From Atrina japonica (Eukaryota > Mollusca > Bivalvia > Pterioida > Pinnidae), in NCBI GenBank assembly GCA_030159075.1, contig BROG01000112.1, positions 1,325,501-1,389,500 on the forward strand: 64,000 nt of DNA, in the 5' to 3' direction. Within the stretch, counting starts at the first letter, position 1, and every line of letters begins with the position of its first letter. The position numbers and the translations under genes were made by a program. Shown piece after piece: positions 43,308-54,989 of the stretch. Under the pieces are notes generated by a model. The model ran no database searches. It was not told the origin of the DNA and saw only the letters and a program-made list of their open reading frames with translations.

Positions 43308-44310
43308 AGATACCAAAGTATAAATCAATAGGATGTCCAGGACATATATACAAATCCGGTAAAAATGGACAAACACGGACCTCTGGAAACCAAGAGGTGG
43401 GATCAGGTGCCATGGAGGAGTAAGCATCCCCTGTCGACCGGTCACACCCACCGTGAGTCCACAGTCAAGTCCAATGAAACACGTGAGGAGTGTATCCTCG
43501 TCACAATTGGTACAGACGTCTCAATAACCGCCAACGAAAAGGCAACTCAACATTTCACTTAGTGAAACAGAGTAGTCGCAAACAAGACTATTATACCGAC
43601 CATAAAATTTGCGGAACGTTGACATTAAACGCGGTTTTCGATATCCCTGTGTCAATAATTTGTCAGTGAGTAGTTTACCTCTGTATATGAAATCGTCATA
43701 TGTTGTGCACGCCCTGGCATATCGGATCATTTGTGAAATATAAACTCCATATGCAGGTGACTGAGGGATATTACTACTTAAATGTGGAAAATTTACGATG
43801 GGAAAGCCGAAATCGTCGCGTTTATCGTATAGCTTAGTTGCTAATTTCCCGTCTGTGTTTATATTAAGTAAAATGTCTAAGTATGAAGCGTATGTACTTG
43901 ATTCTGTTGTATCTTTAATTTCTAGTTCGCTGGGATATATCGCATTGACATATGTATGAAAATTGTCATTATTAATTGACAAAACGTCGTCGATATATCT
44001 AAATGTCAAATTAAAGGACACCGCTAACTTTTTCTTCTTTTGATTCAGCAGTTTCTGAATGAAGTCTGCTTCGTATGAATAAAGGAACAGGTCGGCCAAT
44101 AAAGGAGCACAATTGGTTCCCATGTTGAAAGACCACGTCTCCGAACATTACAAATATATTGTCTATTAGAAATTCCAGCATGTTTTTTATATCAACTTCA
44201 GTATACTTATGTGTAGAATCAGAGTGGTGTTTGACGAAATAAGTATCCTGATAGCCAATCACTAGATATTTAAATTTTCGGGTACCACCTTTAGTGAAAT
44301 GAAACGCAAT
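43308..44310 (-). mobile_element. 5'-truncated Penelope-like element
   Basis: Minus-sense copy with the C-terminal two thirds of the reverse transcriptase (43521-44262) and the 3' tail (43308-43520). It starts abruptly in the coding region near 44310, as expected from incomplete reverse transcription. Confidence 0.85.
43521..44262 (-). pseudogene. PLE reverse transcriptase fragment, one frameshift
   Basis: The first part (44262 to about 44115) reads TYFVKHHSDSTHKYTEVDIK and MLEFLIDNIFVMFG; the frame then shifts to GTNCAPLLADLFLYSYEADF, the RT catalytic segment FRYIDDVL, YPSELEIKDTTESSTYASYL and FPIVNFPHLSSNIPQSPAYG. These are signature strings of Penelope-like RTs. A GIY-YIG endonuclease is not visible. 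The open part from 44123 to 43521 is 200 codons. Confidence 0.85.
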
Positions 44311-44584
44311 TCGACATCAAACTACTCGGATGTGTTTACTTAGGTAGACTCAGGTAAAATATACTGACACGCGTTTGCTTGCTACTCGCTACGGTATCAG
44401 TGTATGTTCGCACAACATTAAACTTATTATTATTATTCGTGTTTTTATTATGACTCAATTAGTATTCACTTGAATAGATCGACAAAAGTCTAAAATATTA
44501 AGTCATGTGACCAGAGAAAGGTTCAATTAAACCTCTGAAATATCATTCGAGATCCGGGGCTTTGAATCTGCACGCCATGGAGCT

Positions 44585-45235
44585 GCTTATTACTACTTAC
44601 GTCAATGCAATATATCACAACAAATAAAGGACACAACAGAATCAACGCTTCCTATTTGGACATTTTACATAATGTAAAATCTGACCGGAAATTAACAATC
44701 AGGCTATACGTCAAACGCAAAGATTCCGGCTTCCCAAATGTCAGTTTTCCATATTAAAGTAGTTATATCCTACTATCGCTTGCCTATGGTGTTTATATAT
44801 CACAAATGATCCGATATACAAGTGTGTGTTCTATATATGTATATTTCAGATACAGACAGAATATCGAAAATCGCGTTTGGTGTTTCGCAAATCTTACGGT
44901 CTTCATAATGGCTCTTTGCGATTACTCTGTTTCATTAAATGAATTCTCGAGTTACCTGTTCCTTAGCGGTTGTTGAGTCGTACCAGTTGTACCAGTTATG
45001 ACGATGATTTGTTCCTCACTTGTTTCATTTGAATTTGACTGTGGACTCACGGCCGGTGTGACCGACCAATAGGAATGCTTAATGTTCGTCTATGACACTT
45101 GATCCCACCTCTGGATTCCAGAGGTCCATGTTTGTCCGATGTTCATGTCCGATGTTCATGTCCAGTTTGGTATATGTATCCAGGATGTCCTGAAGATTTA
45201 TATTTTGGTGTTTGAGATTTTTATGTATTTTATTT
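44585..45235 (+). pseudogene. Decayed PLE copy, plus orientation
   Basis: Plus-strand remnants of the RT end (from ACGTCAATGCAATATATC through a degraded GVYISQMIRY region) followed by the 3' tail (CTGTGGACTCACGGCCGGTG, GGATTCCAGAGGTCCATG, ATCCAGGATGTCCTGAAGAT). Many frameshifts. It lies head to head with the minus copy at 43308-44310. Confidence 0.7.
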
Positions 45236-45255
45236 GAATAAGATGGTCGACTCCA

Positions 45256-45475
45256 GTCTTAAATGCTGATCCTACCTCTGGATTTCCAGAGGTTCATCTT
45301 CTCACACATTGGTTTTGGTACCAAAAAATTAAAATACGTAGTCATTGGCTGCAATGATACTTATTTCGTCCAACATCTTTCTGACATAACACACAAATAC
45401 ACAGAAATTGATATCAAAATGCTGAAATGTGTGTATGCAGTGTTTGGAGACCAGTGCGTTCAGCTCTAGGCATAT
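45256..45475 (+). pseudogene. PLE fragment with mid-RT segment
   Basis: Encodes KKLKYVVIGCNDTYFVQHLS then DITHKYTEIDIKMLKC, matching KFKYLVIGYHDTYFVKHHSD of the copy at 56727. A tail-like phrase (CCTCTGGATTTCCAGAGG) sits just upstream, so the order is rearranged. Confidence 0.7.
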
Positions 45476-45479
45476 AGAA

Positions 45480-45834
45480 AAAATGTGTATTCATCTTATT
45501 TTGCGAAGATCTTTTTCTTAAATACAAAAACAATTTCCTATAAACTTTATAGTATAACGTAAGACGAAAAGTGACGAAGTACCTATTGGTATCAAAAACT
45601 CCGATAGAAAACAACAAATTGGATATAACAAAGAACAATCATGAATCTCATATGGGATGGCACCAGGTATCCGGAAGGATTTAGCGTCACCTGTTTGCAT
45701 GTCAAACCCGTTGCAAATGTTCCATAGGAATCTCTCGAGTTCTGTGAAAAGGCCACGTTCGGTGAAAAGGTCAAGCTCGAATGTGAACAATCAGAGGCGC
45801 CAGCTCTGGTTGGCGAAAGGGTGATCAACAATTT
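45480..45834. other. Unassigned, possibly repeat-derived
   Basis: Three overlapping minus frames (45414-45831) exist, but none has a recognisable domain. Confidence 0.3.
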
Positions 45835-46675
45835 TTGCGAGTTGATGGAACATCAACGCAGTTATGTTATGCTAAGTTGTTTATTGGGAACAGGTCAAAG
45901 CACATTTTGTAGTATGGGGTTAATAACACATTATATTGCACATGTATGTGCATTTCAGCAACATAAACTCAACTTCAAGATTGAAATTTCCAAATCACAC
46001 TTTTATTTGTATATTTTTGCTCTTTGAAATTATGAAAATTTAGTACCAATCCGCTGAAAAATATAGGTCTACAAGACTTGTTAAAATATGTGATATTAAA
46101 GGTCAATTTGGCGTCCTTTATGAATTTTAAGATATTACAAATTTGCTTTAGTATGTTACTTTTCAATTGTTTTCTACAGTTATACTCTTGTGGTAGAATT
46201 GACATTAAAAGCGATAGACTGGACTGTTAACAATTTTTGCGCACGATTAATATGCAAATGAGTTTTGGTCAAGTTTCCCATACTGTGTATTGACAAGTTC
46301 TGTCTGTGAAATTGGACATAGAAGTTGCGTCATTCCTCATTCATGTGAAACTTGCGGCAGTCTTGAGAACATGTTTTACATGTATACGTATTGACCTAGA
46401 GATTTATGGCTACTGATAGGAAGGAAAGACTGCCCTGTCGCATTGAAATTTGATAACGATGAAACGATGTATATAAGCACAAGATTTTAAAATCATATCG
46501 CTGATCTATGTAGTTTGTTGCATAATAAATAAGCCATCAGTACTTGTCTGACCTGAATTTTAGTTCCTTTTTTTGTAAAACCTAATTTTACCGAATTAAA
46601 AAGTATTCAGTATACTGAGTGTATTAAAATTTACAATTGCCATCAACTCGTATCAGTACTTTGAGTTTACACTAC
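45835..46675. repeat. Arm B of the 850-bp dispersed inverted repeat
   Basis: Inverse of 31290-32145. See that entry. Confidence 0.85.
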
Positions 46676-47480
46676 TTTTCAATCTCACGAAATTTGCTGG
46701 TTTCATCATTCTTTAAATACTGTCAAGCAGACCGGTCATCTAAGATTTAACGTTATGTCACTTCGTTAAAATTGTAAGTCTGATTTCATAAACGTGATAT
46801 ATGAGAAACGTTAACGCGCATCATGGAATTTGCCTTTGTCAAGTTGACATTCGTAAGCCCACGAAAGCCAACTGACAGTATTTCAATGCTGAAATAATAC
46901 TAAATTTAAATATTTGCAAAAGATTGATAGTGACTGTAACTTAAACTTCATAATGTGAGTTCGAAGTTTAAATAAATATAATACTGGTAATTGAATCCAG
47001 TACATTCCTCTTACGAATACTCTGAAAAACATAAATAAATATTGAATACATCAATATTGATAAGAACCACACGGAAAGCTAATTTAGAAATATGACATAA
47101 AAGACATTTACATTACTGTACCTTTATTAATCGAGAACTGTTGTGTTATAAACAAAAAGATACAAAGCAAAGTTTTTCTGAGATTCATTCCTAGCTGTTG
47201 ATGATTTCCGGAATTATTGGGTAATAATTCATAAAAGAAAAGTCAAATTATCAAAAGAAAGTTACAATTTGTTAATGTTCATTGTAATACACAATACGGT
47301 ATGTTGCAACCATCTAAAAGTAACACTACACTCAGTCCCTTTTCTATGTATACATACCACAACAATGTATTACCCGTCCCTTATTTATGTAATTGTTTAC
47401 ACAAATCTAAACTGATTAATTTTACGATGGTTGATCTTGGATGGATTTGGCTAAATTGTTTGATGCCACTAGAAAACATT
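46676..47480. other. Intergenic DNA
   Basis: No recognised gene apart from the weak signal-peptide-like exon at 47122-47188. Confidence 0.4.
47122..47188 (-). other. Possible signal-peptide exon
   Basis: Minus strand: ATG at 47188 opens MNLRKTLLCIFLFITQQFSI-NK, a basic start, a hydrophobic core and a polar end, followed by a GTACAG donor candidate. The phase (one base over) does not fit the missing first exon of the P450. No downstream exon was found. Confidence 0.15.
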
Positions 47481-47580
47481 TTAAATTGGAGCTGAATTGA
47501 TGAAGTCTAATTGACAGAAACGATCGTCTGGGCATTATAATTTTGGTATTAAGTTTATAATATTAGCAATGACAATTTTT
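47481..47580 (+). ncRNA. Degenerate hammerhead-ribozyme motif
   Basis: GCTGAA - TTGATGA - AGTC..GACA - GAAAC - GATC - GTC - TGGGC. The first core base is T instead of C and stem I is damaged, so it is probably inactive. Confidence 0.5.
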
Positions 47581-47584
47581 GCAA

Positions 47585-47665
47585 TCTCTTACACAGAGAT
47601 GTCGGTCCTTGCAATCTCTATCAATATCTGTCAACGTCTAAAAGGCAGTCCCAAGCACGTGGTCA
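47585..47665 (+). repeat. Single diverged unit of the 30-bp minisatellite with its flank
   Basis: ACACAGAGATGTCGGTCCTT then GTCAACGTCTAAAAGGCAGTCCCAA, matching the unit and the right flank of the array at 12684-13020 (AAACGTCTAGAAAGCAATCCCAA). Confidence 0.75.
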
Positions 47666-47669
47666 TGTA

Positions 47670-48148
47670 ACCAACAGAATGAACCATATTACTTCATATA
47701 TATATAATAGGGATAATTTTCACATAAACACAATCCCTATATTTATTGTCACACAAATCTTCAGCCTCGGTAGTAAACCATTTCAGGATAGCAGTTGTTT
47801 GACAAACAGGATAGCCAAACTTTTGACACATGGCTCTCAATCTGCATTCGAATGTTTGACGCGTCATTTCATTGTGGAGTCATCATGGAAAAGATGCCAA
47901 AATATGTCGTGTCGTGCCTTTCGCAATAGGTCAAAATTCACTCTTCCGCGATACCTTAAGCAACGGCTGTTGCAATGCAGATTGGGCAAATATGATTGGC
48001 GGAATGATTTTCCGCCATTACCTCCCATTTAAACCTCCGTGACAAAACAGAGACATATTGAAAAGTTACTTTTATTCCATCTGTAGTTATATTTTAAAAT
48101 GTAAATAATTTGATCTTAAGAAAGCCAAACATTTTAAAACAGCGACAT
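47670..48148. other. Intergenic DNA
   Basis: The 117-codon frame 47679-48032 has no recognisable domain, though its last third is unusually GC-rich for the area. I leave it uncalled. Confidence 0.35.
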
Positions 48149-48469
48149 TGGGCCCTACCCGAGTCACCAAATTTAAAGTATGAAGCTCAACTACTTTTTT
48201 GATTTTATTCCATCATTCTGTATGTTTGTTATTGATGGCATACAATTGTAAAAATGTAATTATATTTGAAGACTTCAGAAATATTAAAAAAATGTTTAGT
48301 AGTACTCAAAGCCGTAAACATTTTTGACAGAAAAACAAGTGTGTCGCAAAAATTTATATATGATCAAAAATCATAATATGTTTCCGAATCACCCAAAAGT
48401 TTTATCAACCAAAATAATGAAATAAAAGTTGAGCTTGAGTATTGAGTAATTTTGGTGACTTCGGGCCCA
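48149..48469. mobile_element. MITE family M1, copy 2
   Basis: Left end TGGGCCCTACCCGAGTCACC, AATTT; right end GAGCTTGAGTATTGAG, TTTTGGTGACTTCGGGCCCA. About 321 bp. Shares its right GGGCCC end with copy 3. Confidence 0.75.
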
Positions 48470-48801
48470 GATTTAATCAATACTCAAGCTCAACTTTTAT
48501 TTCATCATTTTGACTGGACGATCGTTTGTAAAACCTTTTGGTTTGAGTGATTAGTAGAATTTATTATTATTTTCATCGTTCACATAAAAACTATGCGCAA
48601 CTGTTATAGAAGTCAAGATCAGCTAATTTTCACGTAAAATGAATAGATATAGGCCTACGTTGAGTACGGTACTCAAAATGTGAGTAGCCTACATACTCAA
48701 ACAATTTGTAAACAGAATAAATTTTAGGAGTTTTTACCTTAAAATCACGAAAAGTCAGTTGAGCTTGAGTAGGCCTACTGAGTAAATTTGGTGACTTCAG
48801 G
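48463..48801. mobile_element. MITE family M1, copy 3
   Basis: Starts GGGCCCAGATTTAATCAATA, CTCAAGCTCAACTTTTATTT and ends GTTGAGCTTGAGTAGGCCTA, TTTGGTGACTTCAGG. With copy 2 it forms a hairpin at 48417-48505 with arms of about 28 bp (ATGAAATAAAAGTTGAGCTT...). Confidence 0.72.
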
Positions 48802-49027
48802 TTAGCTATCAAACCGACTAACGAAGCAATAGCTGGTCAAAATACTATCCATGTTGGAAATACGATAGTAATTTTTTAAAACTAGAATCTAGACTCGTTT
48901 TAACACATGCTGAATACATAGGGCCTATATTTTTTTCAAATCGAAATGCTCCATGCTTTTAAATCAGAACGGCGGTGAAAATGGGTTAGCCCAAAAATAC
49001 TCTGAAAATTCCTGGATCCACCCGTAT

Positions 49028-49784
49028 AATGAGACTTACTCATGCACCATGTGATGACTGATAACGTTTGTGCGGTACTAGTATCTCCAATGACGATGGA
49101 ACGTAACTCTACCTAATATTTCCGCTAAAATGACGTTATTGCGGGATATCGTCTTCTAGCGACGTTTCCGAGATCCCACCACAGACTACTCTCTGTCATG
49201 TGACTTTCATCACCACGTGACAAAATTTAGGGCACGTTTTAGACAAAATGTCGGACACTCTACAGTAGCCTTCGTATCAGCTGATAAATCATAAGTTCAG
49301 ATTGATACAAAAGTCCTACAATAAATATTTTAACTTATAAACATACTCCTATATCTTAGAGTTGTTGGCTATATATGTATACTCCTGATATGACTTAAAG
49401 TTTACATCAGTGTCAGTGACGGCATATCATAGACGCTTCAGATGTAGGTTCATATTTTGATTAGGAAATTCGTTTAAATAAATTGTCGTCTATCCATGGA
49501 TATTAATCTGATTTATTTTTCTCTCTGATATCCGATTTACAACATGGCACCACATATCAGCACTTGCTTTTTTATTTATATTGATTACCTCTACGCTCCA
49601 AGGTTAATTCCTATTCACAGCGACCAGACCAAAGTGCCCTAAATTTTCTCAAAGTCGCATGATCAGTACGTTGTAATTTCCGAACCGTTCCGGATCTCGG
49701 AAACGACGTATTACATCACTAATAGAAACAATAGTCCCTCACAAACGTTATCGGGTATCACGTGGTACATGAATTAGTCCCATT
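49028..49784. mobile_element. TIR element of about 757 bp
   Basis: Left AATGAGACTTACTCATGCAC, GATAACGTTTGTG; right inverse of AATGGGACTAATTCATGTAC, GATAACGTTTGTG. The match continues inward through CGTTTCCGAGATCC and AAATTTAGGGCAC, so the imperfect inverted repeats exceed 200 bp each. No protein is encoded. Confidence 0.78.
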
Positions 49785-49997
49785 CACCATAAAGTTAATC
49801 AATATGTTTCATAACTACAATTTTGATTGAGTATTTTACTGGGTTTTTTTTTCGGATAACTATACTTCCCTTTGGAGTACACTGACTTTTATCGGATTAT
49901 ACAATTTTGACGTTTAATATCTATAAATCATTTGGAATCGCGTTAAGCCCACTCACCTCAGTGTTCGATCGTCATATAATGTTTACAGTGGTTAGTC

Positions 49998-50266
49998 TAT
50001 TGTTGTTTTATTGTTGTTTTACGTCCAACTCAAGAATATTTCACTCATTTGGAGACGTCACCAAATGCTGGTAAAGGGCTTAATTCAAATTTTGGCCTGT
50101 GTTCGGCACTTACGGTGATGGTTCTTTAACGTGCTGACACCTACTGTGACACGGGACCTCGGTGTTTACTGTCTAATCCGAAGGGCAGAAATCCGACTTG
50201 TCGCCAGCGGGACTCGAACTCACGACCAAGAGTCGAGCACGCTACCGACTGAGCCAGGCTGGCTCT
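49998..50266 (-). mobile_element. tRNA-derived SINE (family S1)
   Basis: Tail complement TTGTTTTATTGTTGTTTTAC, body CCAAATGCTGGTAAAGGGCT, and head GCTACCGACTGAGCCAGGCT. Confidence 0.85.
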
Positions 50267-51840
50267 AGTTTATTATGTTGCCATACAAATGCTTTTACTA
50301 CTGATGATACTAGTAACAATAAGATACAAATGATTTTAAAATGTTGAAAAGCAATCAATATTGAGTCAGAATACACCTTGTGTTGCTGAAAGTACAATTT
50401 GAAATCAAAGTACAACTTATAATTATCAACAGATTTGTAGTAGAAATCCTGATAGCTTAAGGTAAAAATAATGAGATATTTCGGGTTCGAATCCCCATCA
50501 AGATGTAATACTATTATACATGTTGATATTTATATTAAGATGTTAACCTAGTGCAAATATTCATTTAGAACTACAATTTTATCTAGTATTTTGCTTATGA
50601 ATTAAGCCTATTAAAATTGTTTTTCATAAATTTGTTATTTCAAAATGATAACTTAGATGTTTTGGCACCTAGTGACATTGCCCTTTTGATTTCTTGATGG
50701 TCATCATTACTACACAGGATTTAACTTGTGATTTCCATTTCCTTACTAAACGTGTTTCTATTAGGTCCCAATCTATTATTTAATTAGTATTTGTCGCTCT
50801 TGATCACCACGCATGTAAATTTTGGCCATTTTTTTTTGCAACACCTTCACTATTTGTAGCTATATACCCATGTCAAAGTGTTTTTAGCAGCTGTTAAGCC
50901 TTACCAGGTATGTTAAAGTAGCAGTTATTTAGCAGTTTTCTTTATGCAAATCACCCCACACCACTGTATACAGACATTGGCAGTTCATAGCAGGTTTCTA
51001 AACCTTACCAGTTTTTAGACAGTTTATTACCACTTATTGTAGCTCAAATATTTAAATTAACTGATTAATTGTGAAATAAAATTTGCTTATTCTTTTCATT
51101 ATTTAACTGCTTAGCTAGTACCTTATAAGGAATGTTTCATGAATATTCAGGGATTATTTATAAACAAAAATACTGCTTAGGAATGCTAGTAAAACTGTTT
51201 AAAAGTATATCCAATGCAAATACGATGCGTTTCAAGTTTTTAACCAAATTTGCTTTTTGGGTAGCAGGAGTCAAACTTTAGCTATGAAATACTCCACAGT
51301 TGTCTTATATCAAAATGAAACAGATGAATAAACAATATTAAATATTTATTCTCCACATGCTTCTCAGGTACAATTCAAATGATTGACATGCTTATGTACA
51401 TCAATCATCAACATGTTTAAAAATCTAGTAATTATACTATAATATATGATTATAAATAAGAGAGATGTATACATTATAAACAACAATAAACACACAAAAT
51501 CTAAGGGAAAATTCCTGTCAGAACTTTGGATAAGGCTGAACCACCAAAGGTGCTCCAAATGAATTATACAGACAGGCAACGTTTACATGTATATAAGTAC
51601 AAGTATAAAATAATAACATGTCTTTGCTATTTAATAATTTTCGAATTCTTTGTCAAACATGTGACATTTATCTAACCCCATAAGAGGTTTTGTTAGATCC
51701 TCTATAAAAATAACAGAAAAATAGATTGAATAGGCCTACATACAAGATGTAGAATTATTGTAGAATATAATCCAGTCCTCAGTAAGAAAAAACGTTTATC
51801 CTCAATATTCTGTATACACATACACAAACTCTTTCAGACC
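50267..51840. other. AT-rich intergenic DNA
   Basis: No gene. A TCGGGTTCGAATCCCCATC (50483-50501) looks like an isolated B box/T arm of a lost tRNA-like sequence. Confidence 0.4.
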
Positions 51841-51851
51841 ATTCATATATA

Positions 51852-51923
<72 letters not shown>
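51841..51923. repeat. (TA)n microsatellite
   Basis: Nearly pure TA units. Confidence 0.95.
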
Positions 51924-51924
<1 letters not shown>

Positions 51925-52955
51925 CGTTTTATACAAACCTTCAATCATCAGCTTTATATTTTCAACTTTAACAACAGTATTTTTAGTCACTATCGCTGTT
52001 ACTGCTTCTGCGTCATTGGGGTCATCCTTTTTCTGTGCTAAACTTTTTGTTTCAGTCCATTGTGGGCAAAGTACTGCCGCTACAGTCATTAAAATTCACA
52101 TGCACATTGTCTAGGGTCATTACTCAACAATGCAGGAGGATGCTGGTTGTTGTGGCCTAATTTTGTCCCAAATTATAACTAGCATAAAACAGGCGAGCTT
52201 TATGGTCTGCCAACTATTGTTGCACAGTACATGTATATAACTACATGATGTATAGGATAATGATTAATCTCAGTTGATTGATAGTTTACTTTGATTGGCA
52301 GATGCTCATTATTTCTTTTCCTTGCATTTGTTACAAATACACTCGAGATGTAGATATGTACTCCAGAGAGATGCACGGGAGCGACATGGAAGGAAATGTT
52401 TGAAAATAGGAATATACTTTTGTAAATATTTTATACGTTTATTGTAAATAAATGGACCACTAAAATGTACAGAATGATGACTCTCCGTAATTTGTAAACA
52501 ATAGAGTATCACCACTATACGATCAATACGACAAGGAATCACGAAGAACTAAAACGTACGACTAAAGGAATAAGCCGAATAATACCAAATTTATGCTCCC
52601 TTAGTTAGGTTATTATAATTTATTTATTTAAGTACAAGTCATTTTAGAATTAAAAGATTATTACATAACTAACTAGGAAGCACTTATAACCTTCCTTGTA
52701 TTATATATAGGTTAGGAAATAGAATAGTAGGACACATAGGAAATAGGACAGAATAGACAGATACATCTACATTGTCCAGCCATATACACACAGGCAGCCA
52801 GACGCACATACACTTAGGGGGAGCATATAGCACGACAGTACACACAAGAAGACCTGACTAAACAATATTGAGTTGTTCCTGCTTTCAGCAACAAAGTAAC
52901 GCCACACGTGGAAACGGACACTTTGTCTAAATGGCTATAAACAATACGTTGGTTA
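51924..52955. other. Intergenic DNA
   Basis: Nothing recognised. The frame 52309-52542 lacks any domain. Confidence 0.4.
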
Positions 52956-53480
52956 ATAAAATCTCGTATTCGGAAACTTAAAGAAACTACGAAAACACGT
53001 TATCCCTCTGAATTTGGTGATCCAGAAGTGGTAACCGAGCTGGATAGGTTACATGACCAATATGTACTGGTACCAGTAGACAAAGCCTCAAATAATATAG
53101 TTTCTATTTGTAAGGCACATTACTATAATTGTTTATTAGAAGAACTAGGGTTTAATACGAATTCTGGTTATCCTACGTAAACACGTAGCCCAATTTCAAA
53201 GGACAAGTTCCTTCAAAATCACGTGTCCGCATTACGTTCTTTTGATATTCCTACAACCGATACTGAATTTGAGCTATCATATTTATATTGGATGCCTAAA
53301 CTTCACAAAACCCCATATAAGCAAAGATACATAGCAGGATCCAGCAAATCTTCTACCAAACCTAACCAAGATACTAACAGCTGTTAAGGAGAAACTTCAA
53401 CATTACTGTATAGTTGCTTATTCCAGAAGCGGTGTAAATCAGATGTGGATACTTAAAAATTCTAAACAATGAAAAAATGA
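52956..53480 (+). pseudogene. PLE N-terminal RT fragment, plus orientation
   Basis: Encodes RIRKLKETTKTRYPSEFGDP, DRLHDQYVLVPVDKASNNIV, then after a stop SPISKDKFLQNHVSALRSFD, YLYWMPKLHKTPYKQRYIAG. DKASNNIV and PKLHK.PYKQRYIAGS are signatures of this PLE family. It ends at LKNSK and abuts the duplicated P450 segment. Stops and an indel make it dead. Confidence 0.85.
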
Positions 53481-53499
53481 ATCAATCTTGACACACAGA

Positions 53500-54088
53500 G
53501 AAACACCAAATGAAGGTTGTGATTAGTCTTTCAGTAGGTTACTTGTAGCACCATGTAAGTACAGAAAAAAAAATTAAAAAGACAAATACCGATAGCAAAG
53601 TAATATACATGTAATAAAAAGAAGGAATCCTCTGCACAATAGTACTAATCGTATTAGGAATTGACTTATTAGGACAAGCAGACAGAAAGTTAAAGATATA
53701 CAATATATCATGATCTGGGCAACAAAAACATAACATACAAAAAAGGAAGAAAAATATATTGCACCCTTCTGTCTGGAAAACTTAAAAAACTTTGACAAAC
53801 AGCTTTCAAGGCGTCTCCTCGTCGGATACGAAAACATTAGGACTTTTTCTGTCAAAAACTCTGAAAAAGGAAACTTTCTGTGAAAGGTTGATAGAAAATA
53901 AACACGAGTTTGTTTAATAGGGACTCTTCATAAGAACGCCGCATGTCGTGATAAACGTTACATATAGAATAATCATCACTTTGGCCGGTATTAATGCATA
54001 CCGTAGCCTTAGTCTATCAAATTTCGGTTAATAACTTCACGATCATGAAAATAATCTTATTGATCTTAGCGGGTCACCTTGTCTCCAA
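53500..54088 (-). pseudogene. Duplicated P450 fragment (decayed exon 4 and introns)
   Basis: Parallel copy of 34355-35297. The exon-4 equivalent (about 53763-53862) keeps VFVSDEETP-like coding and the AGACAGAAGG end, but carries an in-frame TGA, a further TAA and a small deletion. No other P450 exon follows; on one side is a PLE fragment, on the other a gypsy integrase remnant. It is a relic of a second P450 copy broken up by insertions, or a transduced segment. The minus frames at 53539-53855 are in the wrong phase. Confidence 0.82.
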
Positions 54089-54111
54089 TCTGTATTGTAG
54101 CGCCACGAACT

Positions 54112-54985
54112 TCAGGTGTCATAGTTGTATTTCTGTCTTTCTTGTGATGATTTCGAATGTTTCTGGGCGAAAAAAGTTGTTTTAAAGGTTTTTAATATAT
54201 TTGGAGTTGTATATTTTGTCTCTATGGAATTTTCAATGCCGAATGCTATATCTATTGGCAGTTTGGGTTCTCTACCGAACATCCGACAGAATGGTAACAC
54301 TCCAGTGGTATCATGTCTTTTGGTGAAGTTTTAAGCGTGTACCATAGATCCTATCTACTTTTTCCAGTCTCTTTTCTGATCAGGTTTTAAAGTCCCTATC
54401 ATTTTGATTTAAGTTCTGTTAAATCTGTCTGTTTGGCCATTACCCATGGGATGGTATGGAGTGGTGTTAGATTTCTAAATACATAAGAAGTTGTATAATT
54501 CCCTGTTGATGTTACTTTAAAAATAACACCTTAGTCTGAATGTAGTTTTGATGGAATACATTAGTGTTTGATGAAAAATTGATATAAAGCTTTAGTTGTG
54601 GTCTTCGCTGTCATGTTTCGTGTAGGTGCTGCCACTGCATACTTCGCATACTTCGTAAAATGGTCGGTTATTACGAACACATTCTCAAAACCACCTTTAG
54701 AGGCTCTAGATTTAGAAAGTCCACGCAAACCATTCCAGTGGTTCCGTTGTGGTTACACTAGCTCTAATATTTGTTGGAGTCTTTTTACGCAAGCAGCGGT
54801 CGCAGTCAGTTGTCCAATCTTCTACATCTCGTTGTATTCCTTGCCAAAAGAATCTGTCTTTGATTAAGGATATAGTTCTGTCTCTGCCTTGATAACCATG
54901 CAGGTTATGTAGATAATGTAATTTTATTGGAATAAGAAAGTTTGGTGTAATTAGCTGGTGTTTGTGCTTTAGATAGGACATATGT
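54112..54985 (-). pseudogene. Gypsy integrase remnant
   Basis: The zinc-binding part LHNLHGYQGRDRTISLIKDR, FFWQGIQRD and CDRCLRKK (54712-54981) is followed, after broken sequence, by PFCRMFGREPKLPIDIAFGI (54112-54300), the usual end of the integrase core. Separate frames show it is dead. Confidence 0.8.
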
Positions 54986-54989
54986 CAAT

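Noticed and set aside
47122..47188. Signal-like exon as the missing first exon of the P450
   Set aside because: Its splice phase (one extra base, or zero with the next donor) does not fit exon 2, which needs two bases.
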